A stretch of 64,000 bases of DNA from Gloeocapsopsis sp. IPPAS B-1203 (lineage in GTDB: Bacteria; Cyanobacteriota; Cyanobacteriia; Cyanobacteriales; Chroococcidiopsidaceae), in NCBI RefSeq assembly GCF_002749975.1, contig NZ_PEIG01000002.1:248001-312000 (forward strand), in the 5' to 3' direction. This document shows positions 47,042 to 55,305 of the stretch, piece after piece; position 1 is the stretch's first letter; each line of letters starts with the position of its first letter. The notes under the pieces were generated by a model, which saw only the letters and a program-made list of their open reading frames with translations, ran no database searches and was not told the DNA's origin. Position numbers and translations under genes: made by a program.

Positions 47042-47152
47042 ATGCCAGCAGTTGCAAACGGCAGCCACGCAGTACAAGGGAATATACAAGATATTGAACT
47101 TGAAAAAGAAACCGCTGAAGTTAAGCCTAAAAATCTGGGGGGAATCCCCTAA
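47042..47152 (+). CDS. Microprotein (36 aa)
   Basis: Frame MPAVANGSHAVQGNIQDIEL... ending KPKNLGGIP. The ATG at 47042 follows GAGG by five bases, a strong ribosome site, and the stop overlaps the next start (TAATG), so it is very likely translated. Acidic middle, no hydrophobic segment. No homologue recognised. Confidence 0.6.
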   Translation: MPAVANGSHAVQGNIQDIELEKETAEVKPKNLGGIP

Positions 47153-47439
47153 TGAAAGTTGTCAATCCTGAAATGCTCTCTAACCCCTATCCATTAGATT
47201 TCATGGACGGCATGATGAGCAATGAATTTTGCTACGAGAAAGCAAACAAGACATTATTGCAACCGCTTGAATTTAAAACAGAGAAAGAATGGCTAGCTTT
47301 TTGCAAACAAGTGTGGACTTGGAACGAGTCAACAGAACTAAGAGAAAGTGAAGCAATAGCCAATCAATTCTTGAGTCAATATCAAGACAATCCCAAGATC
47401 ATCGAAATTATCAAGCGAAAACTATCCGAGCAAATGTAA
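47152..47439 (+). CDS. Hypothetical protein
   Basis: 95 residues with PLEFKTEKEWLAFCKQVWTW and a C-terminal helix NPKIIEIIKRKLSEQM. Its ATG overlaps the stop of the 36-aa gene by one base; it is followed by an intrinsic terminator. It probably closes the left operon of the element. No family recognised. Confidence 0.6.
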   Translation: MKVVNPEMLSNPYPLDFMDGMMSNEFCYEKANKTLLQPLEFKTEKEWLAFCKQVWTWNESTELRESEAIANQFLSQYQDNPKIIEIIKRKLSEQM

Positions 47440-47475
47440 TAATTAAATTCTTCACGCTCCTTAAATCACACCACA

Positions 47476-47502
47476 CCTAGCATCAAGAGTGCTAGGTTTT
47501 TA
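47476..47502 (+). terminator. Intrinsic terminator
   Basis: CCTAGCA (47476-47482) pairs with TGCTAGG (47490-47496), 7-nt loop, followed by TTTTTA. It ends the transcript of 46683-47439. Confidence 0.85.
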
Positions 47503-47531
47503 TTTGCTTAATTTACCTATCTCTCAAACAT

Positions 47532-48044
47532 ATGGCGACGATTATTCCTGGTGCGAATGCAACCATTAAATCAAACACTGCCGAAGGACAACTGCACGAA
47601 TTATGTACGTATTTAGAAATCAATGAAGCCATCTACAGCGCCAATAATCCCACTGCAACCATCGACAACATCAGCAGCAATCACTTTCAAAATTCAGCTA
47701 CATTCAGCGCAAGCTTTAGTATTCCAGTTCAACAAACAATCAATCCAGATGGACAAATTGTTTATTCAGCAACAGACTACCTAAACAACATCTCTTTTAC
47801 CTCTGGTAGCGGTGGTACTTTTAAAAGTTCAACGTGTGCCGGTTACTTTATCGAAGTTGTCATTTACCTGCAAAACCTGGAAAGAAATCTAGCAACAAAC
47901 CCAGAGAATCGTAATTATATTTCTGGAACATTCAATTCAGACAGCACAATTTTTAGTGGTGCAATTAATCTGCCTGTGATTTTGAGCATCGATAACAACG
48001 GGCGCGTTGTCTACGCAGCCCAAGAGTATCTTGTTAACCCTTAA
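47532..48044 (+). CDS. Two-repeat hypothetical protein
   Basis: 170 residues built from an internal duplication. Residues ~19-84 and ~103-167 align, each beginning with a helix (LHELCTYLE / FIEVVIYLQ). Each ends with a beta region IPVQQTINPDGQIVYSATDYL / LPVILSIDNNGRVVYAAQEYL. Beta-rich and without membrane segments; could be a structural or binding protein. No ribosome site seen before the ATG. Converges on the next gene with a 4-nt overlap. Confidence 0.65.
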   Translation: MATIIPGANATIKSNTAEGQLHELCTYLEINEAIYSANNPTATIDNISSNHFQNSATFSASFSIPVQQTINPDGQIVYSATDYLNNISFTSGSGGTFKSSTCAGYFIEVVIYLQNLERNLATNPENRNYISGTFNSDSTIFSGAINLPVILSIDNNGRVVYAAQEYLVNP

Positions 48045-49045
48045 TCAACATCACCTTTTTTAAGTAACTCGCGCACCGTACTAGACCAGTTATCAGGTTC
48101 GCGTTCAGGGTAAAGAAACAATTTATTGTGCTTTGATAGCATCCGTCCTGAAAGTGTCTTTTTGCCATCACGTCGCTTGTCGTCAAGTTGCACAAGTTTA
48201 GTGTTCCAGATGCTTAGCCACGCGGGATAAACATCAAAGCTACTGTAACGGGCGCGATCTGGATCTCTTGCTACATCACCTTTGGTGTAGTCGATCTTAT
48301 TGGCAGTAATCTTGCGAATCTTGCACTGAGTGAATTCTAAAAACTTCTCTAAATTGCGAATTGCCGTTGCTTCAGTTGAGCCACCAGACACCATTTGATG
48401 AATGCCCTTAGATTCCTCATCTAAACTCACATATGCTCTTGCAGACCATTCACCCCAATTCTGCCCTTGAGAGCCGCCACAAGCGTTTCTAACCGCTTGA
48501 TAGGTAATCTTAGAGCGATCTACTAGTGGAATCGTGACATGACGCCTAGAGAACCATTTAGTGCCTACTTGGTAGTAAGGAGGGCGCTTGTACGTTGTCA
48601 AAATAATCTGCATCGTAATTCCCGTGCGTGGTTTTGCCCTTAAGTACTCATCGAGTGGATAACCTAACCACGCCACATCACCACCATTCATCGTTTTATT
48701 CATCAGGTGCAAATTCATAATCAAGCTCACCTGACTCATCAACGCTAATGGCGAACCCATCAACAAGTACGATTCATCTTTGTTCTCACGATCTGGAAAG
48801 AATTCAATAACGCGGTAGCCTTCAATTTGTTGTGCATCCGCTTGCTCATTCAACTCTTTGATGCGGGGACGATTTGAGAAACCTTGACCCCAATAATGAT
48901 CTCTAAACTTCGGGTTAATTTTGACAAAACGCGGAAATCCATCCTCAAAGTCTTTAATCCAGTTATCCAAATCAAAATCAACACGCCGCACATCATTCGT
49001 AATGATCCGCTGAATTAACTTTTCACCAGGAACTAGATTAGACAT
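48041..49045 (-). CDS. Hypothetical protein, last gene of the minus-strand cassette
   Basis: 334 residues from the ATG at 49043-49045 (MSNLVPGEKLIQRI); a TTG at 49057 would add four. Soluble, with segments DHYWGQGFSNRPRIKELNEQ, GYRVIEFFPDRENKDESYLL and RRHVTIPLVDRSKITYQAV. No Walker motif, so it is not a packaging ATPase. No family recognised. It follows the 558-aa gene by 15 bp. Confidence 0.7.
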   Translation of the reverse strand: MSNLVPGEKLIQRIITNDVRRVDFDLDNWIKDFEDGFPRFVKINPKFRDHYWGQGFSNRPRIKELNEQADAQQIEGYRVIEFFPDRENKDESYLLMGSPLALMSQVSLIMNLHLMNKTMNGGDVAWLGYPLDEYLRAKPRTGITMQIILTTYKRPPYYQVGTKWFSRRHVTIPLVDRSKITYQAVRNACGGSQGQNWGEWSARAYVSLDEESKGIHQMVSGGSTEATAIRNLEKFLEFTQCKIRKITANKIDYTKGDVARDPDRARYSSFDVYPAWLSIWNTKLVQLDDKRRDGKKTLSGRMLSKHNKLFLYPEREPDNWSSTVRELLKKGDVD

Positions 49046-49060
49046 TGTGCTTACCAACGT

Positions 49061-50737
49061 TTATTTTTTCTTCTGTGTTCTCAAGTCACCAGCAGTGAGT
49101 GCCTGACGCGCATTCTTACGGTCAATCGCGCTTTGTAGTTGCAGAATTAACTGCGCCGCTGCAACAAGTTGGTCTAATCGTTCAGGCGTTGATTTATCAC
49201 TCACCGCCGCTGCTGCGATCGCTGTATCACGTTTAATGTCCTGTAACAAGTCATTAAGCGACTTCTTCTCGTCATTAACAAGCACGCGAATCTCAACTTC
49301 AGTGTTTTGTAAAAGCTTTGGCAATAATTCTTCTACGTTTTCTTTGGTATTGTCGTTAGCTGATTGTCCAAAGCCTTGACCTGATTTCCCTTTTGTTCCG
49401 GCGTACGGGTCAAATGCAAACGGCACTTTAACTTTCTTCCACCGCTGCTTAAAGTCTAAATGTTCACAAACTGCATCTAACATTGCATCAGCTTGCACCA
49501 TACCTTGATGAATAAAACCAAGTTCATACAAAGCACGTACCAGCATATTATTTGTGATATCACCATCCCCTTCAGTATCAATTAAATATTGCAAGACTTC
49601 TTTAGCAAAATCAGCAAAAGAATGAATTTCAACTTCAACTGATTGATTACCTGGCTTACCTGGATTTGTATCTGTAATCTTTATCTTTTGTGGTAGATAG
49701 CCAACTGCTCTATCTATCTGTTTAACTTGATAACCTAATAATTCAACCAAGCTATCAATCTTTTCATTACCTTTACCATTTGGATAAATTAACCGCTTAG
49801 GTAACTCTGCCGGAAATTCATCAACACCAACTATTTCAGATAACTTGTCGACTTTTTCAATTAATTCATCAAGTAAAGCGTTAGTTTGTGGACAACATCC
49901 CATATCATCTTCCTGTTCTTTCTGATCGAGGGGTGGTGGTGGTGGTTTTTTTTGCTGATTAGTAGGACGATAAACTCCGTTGCAAAATCGATAATACTTT
50001 AAAGGTCTATTGCTACTAATAAAGTCGCTAAGAGATTGACGCCAACTTATGTATTCATTGCTATCCGTTAATCTTGGAGGTACAAATTCATAAATTAATA
50101 ACGATGCAACAAAGTAGTCGTGTTCGGCTTCAGGACCTTGAAAAAAAGTGGCGAATCTCAATCTAGCTGAAAAACTTCCTGTGTTGAACGAACCAAAGTC
50201 AATTATGCCAGTGTGAAAAGATTCTTCATCAATTAGATTTACTCCATAGGCATAAGCGCCATTAGCCGACGGATCAAAGAAAAAGGGAGAAACATATCCT
50301 GCTGATGCAAAGCCGTCAGCAAGAAAAGTTTGAACTAAATAATGACTGCAATCAGAAGAAAATTCTAAAGGTAAGTCATCAGGTGATATCTTGTCAGGTT
50401 CATCATCAAACCTACATTCTGGATCTCGATAAACTAAAAACTTAGGAGGCATTTTGATAAATGCTAAAGAACCAGTAAGCTTGATTCCTAAGTTGCAAGG
50501 ATTTCTAACTATCTGAATAGACAGACTAAGAGCATTAGGTGATAAAGGATTACTACAAAAAATACTGCCAGGATATCTCCTACAATCAAGTGGATCTACA
50601 GGCTGACCTATATCTGTGTATAAACCTGTATCCCCTATCGGTACTAAATCTGAAGGAATATCTTCATTCAGTGAAGGAAACTTGAGAAAACCAATACTAG
50701 GACTAAGGATTTTCTTAACAAGAGTTTTGACTACCAT
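49061..50737 (-). CDS. Large hypothetical protein with Pro linker and Cys-Cys segment
   Basis: 558 residues. The N-terminal part (about 1-265) is beta-rich (LVPIGDTGLYTDIGQPVDPL...). A poly-Pro linker (KKPPPPPLDQKEQED, about 268-282) follows, then DMGCCPQTNALLDELIEKVD and a helical C-terminal part with coiled-coil-like ends (RLDQLVAAAQLILQLQSAID). No membrane span or signal peptide. The architecture would suit a virion or surface protein, but that is a guess. No family recognised. Confidence 0.7.
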   Translation of the reverse strand: MVVKTLVKKILSPSIGFLKFPSLNEDIPSDLVPIGDTGLYTDIGQPVDPLDCRRYPGSIFCSNPLSPNALSLSIQIVRNPCNLGIKLTGSLAFIKMPPKFLVYRDPECRFDDEPDKISPDDLPLEFSSDCSHYLVQTFLADGFASAGYVSPFFFDPSANGAYAYGVNLIDEESFHTGIIDFGSFNTGSFSARLRFATFFQGPEAEHDYFVASLLIYEFVPPRLTDSNEYISWRQSLSDFISSNRPLKYYRFCNGVYRPTNQQKKPPPPPLDQKEQEDDMGCCPQTNALLDELIEKVDKLSEIVGVDEFPAELPKRLIYPNGKGNEKIDSLVELLGYQVKQIDRAVGYLPQKIKITDTNPGKPGNQSVEVEIHSFADFAKEVLQYLIDTEGDGDITNNMLVRALYELGFIHQGMVQADAMLDAVCEHLDFKQRWKKVKVPFAFDPYAGTKGKSGQGFGQSANDNTKENVEELLPKLLQNTEVEIRVLVNDEKKSLNDLLQDIKRDTAIAAAAVSDKSTPERLDQLVAAAQLILQLQSAIDRKNARQALTAGDLRTQKKK

Positions 50738-50752
50738 GATTTAATAGGTAAT

Positions 50753-50926
50753 TCAACGAGGTTGCGTTGTAAATCTTCTGATATAGCCATAAGAGTTATT
50801 ATTTAATTTCAAGTACTTGTGCTTCATGACTTCATAATCAGTTTTGCCGTAATAACGATAAGGCATCTTAAAATCATCTAAATGATTAGTGTAAACCTGT
50901 TCACCTTTATAAGGATTGACTAGCAT
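50753..50926 (-). CDS. Small protein (57 aa)
   Basis: Frame MLVNPYKGEQVYTNHLDDFK... ending YGYIRRFTTQPR. The ATG at 50924-50926 overlaps the 3' end of the glycosyltransferase gene by 20 nt and has TGAGGAG just upstream, the best ribosome site in the cassette. Tyr/Lys-rich, no membrane segment. It fills the only gap in the minus-strand operon. Unknown function. Confidence 0.65.
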   Translation of the reverse strand: MLVNPYKGEQVYTNHLDDFKMPYRYYGKTDYEVMKHKYLKLNNNSYGYIRRFTTQPR

Positions 50927-51614
50927 TTCTCCTCACAGTTGCTGAATTAATTGCTTTTTGAGCAAAGTAACTTTGTTGCCTACGAAATGTATTTGAAATT
51001 TGGTCTTGATGTCTCCTGTAACAACACAAAGGCTTTTGTAAATTATAGATATCGCAAGTTTCTGATAACCTTAAACACAAATCGTAATCTGCTGCAAACT
51101 TGTACGTTTCGTTAATCCCTCCAATAGCTTCAAAAGCAATTCTTTTAATTAACCGGAAGTGGAAAGTAATAAAAAGCTTCAATAATTCATCTTGACTGTA
51201 TTGATATTTACATCGGTGTCCTAGCCCTAGCTTGTCTCCTTGTTCATCAATATCAAAATATTGTGTATAAACCATTCCATATTTGGGGTTGCTTTCTAGA
51301 AAGCTAACTGTTTCTTCTAAACAGGTCGGCAGAATCAAGTCATCACTATCTACCCAAGCTAAATATTTATTACTTGTCATTTTCAGCGCTTGACTCAGCG
51401 ATTGAGTAAAGCCTTGTTGTTTTTGATTAACAACTTTCACTCTAGAGTCAAAGCTTGCATACTTTTTAGCAATATAGAGTGAGTTATCGGAAGAACCATC
51501 ATTCCAAACAACTAAATTAAAGTCAGGATATGTTTGTGAAAGTATACTTTCAATACATAAAGGTAGATATTTTTCACCGTTATGTGTAGACACTATTATG
51601 TCAAGTAGTTCCAT
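50907..51614 (-). CDS. Family 2 glycosyltransferase
   Basis: 235 residues with a GT-A fold. DIIVSTHNGEKYLPLCIESI opens the nucleotide-sugar site, VVWNDGSSDNS follows, and the metal-binding DxD motif is D89-S-D91-D92 in YLAWVDSDDLILP. No membrane anchor. It is inside the element between two unknown genes, overlapping both (14 and 20 nt). It may modify a virion component, the host surface or defence-relevant glycans. The sugar donor cannot be read. Confidence 0.88.
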   Translation of the reverse strand: MELLDIIVSTHNGEKYLPLCIESILSQTYPDFNLVVWNDGSSDNSLYIAKKYASFDSRVKVVNQKQQGFTQSLSQALKMTSNKYLAWVDSDDLILPTCLEETVSFLESNPKYGMVYTQYFDIDEQGDKLGLGHRCKYQYSQDELLKLFITFHFRLIKRIAFEAIGGINETYKFAADYDLCLRLSETCDIYNLQKPLCCYRRHQDQISNTFRRQQSYFAQKAINSATVRRNASQSL

Positions 51615-52581
51615 ATGATGAAGTTTCTACAACTATTAATGCATTAGGCTTTGTAGGTATCCAACCAATATCATCATTAACAAAAACAAAACTTATTTCT
51701 TCATTGTCTATTTCTAAAGTTACTGATTCTACTGACTTACCTTGAAAGAAAGCACCATTTACGTAAATGTCTAGCTGATAACTATTGTATTCATCATTAG
51801 AATGCTTAATAACTTTAATCTCTCCTCCAGGTGTCAAGTTACTATTTGGTAAAGTCAAAGTTGCTATGTCAGTAAGAATAAATGCTAATTTCTCTCCAAT
51901 ATTTGCCCGGTAAGAATTACTTTTAATTGCCCAGTTTGCCATTTCTGAATCTTCCTCTTGATTGTTTGGTGGAGTTGTATTGTCTGGTGGAGTTGTATTG
52001 TTTTGATTAGAGCCGTATATGTAGTAATTAGTGACTTCTGTTGACTTAAGGAATATTTCTTCTACATATGATCCATGAATAGTCACTGAATCTGAAGCTT
52101 CTAGTAAGCCATAACCTACGTTTTCTATCTGCACACCGATTTTCCCATTGTCTCCTATTTCTAATGCCAGTGTGTCGGTGAATAGATCCATCAGGTTATA
52201 AATCTTGAACGGATAGCCATAGTTGTTAATTAAACTAATGCTACCTATTTGTTGCCAGTTTTCATTTGTCTTGATTCCGGCAAAAACATTAAGTTGTTTT
52301 CTTGAATTATTCCATTCCAAGTCAATAACTTTCATTAACCTATCAGTTTCCGTATCTCTCGGTGAGAAAAGCGGTAGCGCAACTTCATCTAAGCTATTGA
52401 TTTGAACAAAAGCTTTGAGGTTTTTGATAAAACAGTTGTAGCTAACGATTGTGTATCCTTCAATAAACTCACTACCTAGTGTTAAGTTACTGCTTGTATA
52501 AACAGTAATTATGTTGCTAGTACTTGCTGAGTTAAGCGGAACGATTATTGAACGAGCGCGGTTAACAGAACTAATTGGCAT
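51601..52581 (-). CDS. Two-domain hypothetical protein, first gene of the minus-strand cassette
   Basis: 326 residues: a beta-rich N-terminal domain (about 1-195), a linker with TPPDNTTPPNNQ, and a second beta-rich domain (about 212-326) with TLTLPNSNLTPGGEIKVIKH and VNDDIGWIP. The second domain resembles small beta modules at the ends of phage fibres, by pattern only. No signal peptide. Divergent from 52852 across a 270-bp promoter region. Confidence 0.65.
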   Translation of the reverse strand: MPISSVNRARSIIVPLNSASTSNIITVYTSSNLTLGSEFIEGYTIVSYNCFIKNLKAFVQINSLDEVALPLFSPRDTETDRLMKVIDLEWNNSRKQLNVFAGIKTNENWQQIGSISLINNYGYPFKIYNLMDLFTDTLALEIGDNGKIGVQIENVGYGLLEASDSVTIHGSYVEEIFLKSTEVTNYYIYGSNQNNTTPPDNTTPPNNQEEDSEMANWAIKSNSYRANIGEKLAFILTDIATLTLPNSNLTPGGEIKVIKHSNDEYNSYQLDIYVNGAFFQGKSVESVTLEIDNEEISFVFVNDDIGWIPTKPNALIVVETSSYGTT

Positions 52582-52851
52582 AAATAGTTAGTTGCATCCA
52601 AGCTATTTCTAACTTAATTTGCTATTAAGTAGTATCAGTATATTCTCTAATTTGTACATCAGTGATTCTACTATTTATCTCATAGTTTCTACTGAGTATC
52701 GTTAGAACTAGGATCATTATCTTGAATAGAGTTAAATAATTTTTCTGGGACTCTTTAAGGGGTTGTAAAAATACAGCAAAATTTACTGAAGCTCTTGCCA
52801 ATTGATGTTGTCTATGGCTAGTTTTGATTTGTCAATATCAAGGTAATAAAT
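52582..52851. promoter_or_regulatory. Divergent promoter region between the two cassettes
   Basis: 270 AT-rich bases separating the minus-strand and plus-strand operons. AAGG lies before the 52852 start. I could not assign specific operators. It is the only place where both late-type operons could be controlled together. Confidence 0.5.
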
Positions 52852-53520
52852 ATGCCACGTCGTAGACAACGATTTGCTGCTTTAGAACGTCAATTTAGAG
52901 AATCTGGTGGTCAAGCTGCTGCTGGTAGTCGCTTAGCTGGCTACATTGATTTCAAAACAGGTAAAACTAGTATCAAAGTTTCTAGAGTATTAACTGCTGA
53001 GCAACGCAAGCGCTTTGGATATGCAATTTTACCGTTCGGTTTATCGGTGTCTGCAACTCCAAGTCCATCTGAACGTTATGCGGCTGCAATTACTGCTTAT
53101 TCCAATTCAGGTAGACGCGATTTAGGGTTGAGTGATAACGAATGCGGATATGACAATATCGGTGAAGAAACGACCCAAGACGATAATTTTTATCCGGCAT
53201 TAATCCGCTGTTTCATACCTAGTGGAACTACAGTAGAAACACCAACTTCAGCGATTACTCGTAAAGAATACCGACGTCGTCCAGGTAGAAGTATTAGTTT
53301 TCCCTTTGGGCGGACTGTTACCAGCGTAGTTGATGCTAAAACAGGTGAAGCTGAATCAACTTTAAATAACGTCGATCAGTTGGATGTTCGCAAAGGTTTA
53401 GCCCAAAAAGCTAAGAATGGCAACGGTACAAATAAAGCTTTATCAGTCAGTTTTGAGCCGGAAGCCTTTAAAGTTGGCAAGCCCGATCTTGCTTCACCTG
53501 CTGCTCAACAAAATCCATAA
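52852..53520 (+). CDS. Basic hypothetical protein, first gene of the plus-strand cassette
   Basis: 222 residues. The start is Arg-rich (MPRRRQRFAALERQFRES), the centre beta-rich (YAILPFGLSVSATPSPSERY), and there is a second basic patch (TRKEYRRRPGRS) and a Pro/Ala tail. Basic N-termini of this sort bind nucleic acid or act as scaffolding in small coat proteins. Being first in the operon fits a major structural protein, but I recognise no family. Confidence 0.65.
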   Translation: MPRRRQRFAALERQFRESGGQAAAGSRLAGYIDFKTGKTSIKVSRVLTAEQRKRFGYAILPFGLSVSATPSPSERYAAAITAYSNSGRRDLGLSDNECGYDNIGEETTQDDNFYPALIRCFIPSGTTVETPTSAITRKEYRRRPGRSISFPFGRTVTSVVDAKTGEAESTLNNVDQLDVRKGLAQKAKNGNGTNKALSVSFEPEAFKVGKPDLASPAAQQNP

Positions 53521-53536
53521 TCTATAAATTCCTACT

Positions 53537-53803
53537 ATGCAACAAGTTATCGATCCACTTAAGCGTAAAGCTTTAGCTGATTGCTTTTATTTAGAGGTTC
53601 CTCTAATCAACGCAAGTGATGACGAGATTACTCACAACATTGCAAATGCAATTGCTATAGAGCAAGTCGCGACAGCAATGCTTGATGGATCGATGTCAAT
53701 TGAAGACTTATTAGAGTCAGCCGAAGATTTGATTGCAGACATGGATACTTATGTCGAGGAAGTCGAAGCCAATTTAGAGGAAACGTTGCTAATTCTGCCA
53801 TGA
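53537..53803 (+). CDS. Small acidic protein
   Basis: 88 residues, strongly acidic and helical: the second half (EDLLESAEDLIADMDTYVEE) could form a coiled coil. It overlaps the next gene by 4 nt (ATGA). Unknown function; acidic partner of the basic 222-aa protein is one possibility. Confidence 0.65.
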   Translation: MQQVIDPLKRKALADCFYLEVPLINASDDEITHNIANAIAIEQVATAMLDGSMSIEDLLESAEDLIADMDTYVEEVEANLEETLLILP

Positions 53804-54801
53804 GTGGTTACAAGATTGATGACAACAAAACATCAAGCGCAATATTTGCCAAATTTGCAGATCGCGCTTATGCACTAGATTTCGTTGGTGCAATGAATGA
53901 ATTAGACATTGCACTGCCACGTTTGGCGAATCGCATCGTTGCAGACCTCAAACCGCTGGTGAATAAGATCAATCAGGGTTGGCAGTTTTTTAAACGCTGG
54001 TGGCAAGATGACCCTGTTGGCGCTACGGCTGGTGGTATTGCTGCGGTGTTGACCGTAGGTGTAGTGGTGGTAGTCGGTGGCAAGGTTCTAGGAACTGTTG
54101 CTGGCGGAATTTCAGCATTGAGAACAATCAAATTGCTGACACTGGCTAAAAATGCTTTGTATGCAGCTACAGCAGCAGGAATTGTTGGTTCTTTGATTCG
54201 CTTTGCTGTTCGTGGTGTGCAACGCTTGTGGACTTTTAATTGGAATGTCACTGATAAGCAACTTCGAGAACAGCAGAACAGCTTGATGTTGTCGCTAATT
54301 GGGCAAATGGGGGAAGCTGCGGGTACAGGAGTAGGGGCGTTGCTTTGTGGTTCTGCACCAATTGAAATTGCTAAACGCACTAACCTGGTCCGCGTCAATC
54401 CGATGATGTTAGCTCGAATTAGAGAGCTTACTGAGTTTGACCCGCAAAGCGATAACTACGGTGAACTGTATGAAGAGACGATGGAGAGTGTTAAAGCGTT
54501 AGTTAGTGTCGGTAACAGAGTATTTGCACAAATCATGTTTATGGAGGCTTATAAGAACATCCGTAAATGGATTAAGAATTATTCAAAAGACACTAAGTTA
54601 GGGCTGCTGTTCCCAGGGCTAGCACAATTGATTGAACAGTGGGGAGAAGAAGGCTCTCAAGCATGGTCATTTGCTAGTGCAATTGAAGAACGAATTGAAA
54701 GTATTCCTGACGATCGGCTGCGGATCTTTACTGAAGAATTCTATGAAGGTTTCACTGATTCGTGTACCGAAAGTGCAATGATTATTTCCTATGTTTTTTA
54801 G
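53800..54801 (+). CDS. Membrane protein of the plus-strand cassette
   Basis: 333 residues. Two or three hydrophobic Gly/Ala/Val segments lie at about 73-100 (AGGIAAVLTVGVVVVVGGKV...) and 117-138, preceded by the helix KINQGWQFFKRWWQDDP. A large helical soluble domain follows. It could be a membrane-inserted structural, pore or injection protein. No family recognised. Its stop TAG is immediately followed by the next ATG. Confidence 0.65.
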   Translation: MSGYKIDDNKTSSAIFAKFADRAYALDFVGAMNELDIALPRLANRIVADLKPLVNKINQGWQFFKRWWQDDPVGATAGGIAAVLTVGVVVVVGGKVLGTVAGGISALRTIKLLTLAKNALYAATAAGIVGSLIRFAVRGVQRLWTFNWNVTDKQLREQQNSLMLSLIGQMGEAAGTGVGALLCGSAPIEIAKRTNLVRVNPMMLARIRELTEFDPQSDNYGELYEETMESVKALVSVGNRVFAQIMFMEAYKNIRKWIKNYSKDTKLGLLFPGLAQLIEQWGEEGSQAWSFASAIEERIESIPDDRLRIFTEEFYEGFTDSCTESAMIISYVF

Positions 54802-55305
54802 ATGTTTAGTTCTGATTTACAAGATCGCTTAAATTGGGACATCGTCCTTCGCAAAACTTACGAAGCCAAATCAGACCGCGCCGAAGCCCCAAGAACATAT
54901 GATCCAATTCCACCAATTACAACAACTGTTGACAGCTACACGCTGGCTATTGGTGCTAGTTCTAGTACTGCCAAGCAAACTTGGTATTTAGCAGCTAGGG
55001 TTGCTCCCCAATTACTTCTTACGCCTTCAACTACCAGTAATTTTGTTGCTTTGGTACAGTCAGAAGATCCTAAACGAATTGCACTTAATCGACTTAATTT
55101 AATTCGCTTTACTGACTTTGGTATCAAGCCTTATGTAGTTGAAATTAGAATCCCTAAATGGTTCACTCAAATGTATATCGAGGTATGGAAGTATTCAGGT
55201 ACTGATGTTTCAAATACTGATTTAGCTTCTCAGCTTCAAGATGTTAGATCGCGAATTATCAGGATTGAAAATAAGTTAGAAGTTCTTGACACTTGGGGTA
55301 ACTAA
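54802..55305 (+). CDS. Hypothetical protein
   Basis: 167 residues: beta-rich centre (TTVDSYTLAIGASSSTAKQT, IKPYVVEIRIPKWF) and a C-terminal coiled coil (QDVRSRIIRIENKLEVLD) typical of trimeric virion proteins. Starts directly after the previous stop and overlaps the next start by one base. No family recognised. Confidence 0.65.
   Translation: MFSSDLQDRLNWDIVLRKTYEAKSDRAEAPRTYDPIPPITTTVDSYTLAIGASSSTAKQTWYLAARVAPQLLLTPSTTSNFVALVQSEDPKRIALNRLNLIRFTDFGIKPYVVEIRIPKWFTQMYIEVWKYSGTDVSNTDLASQLQDVRSRIIRIENKLEVLDTWGN

Noticed and set aside
48041-49045. Possible packaging ATPase of the element
   Set aside because: No Walker A (GxxxxGK[ST]) or Walker B pattern can be found in the protein.
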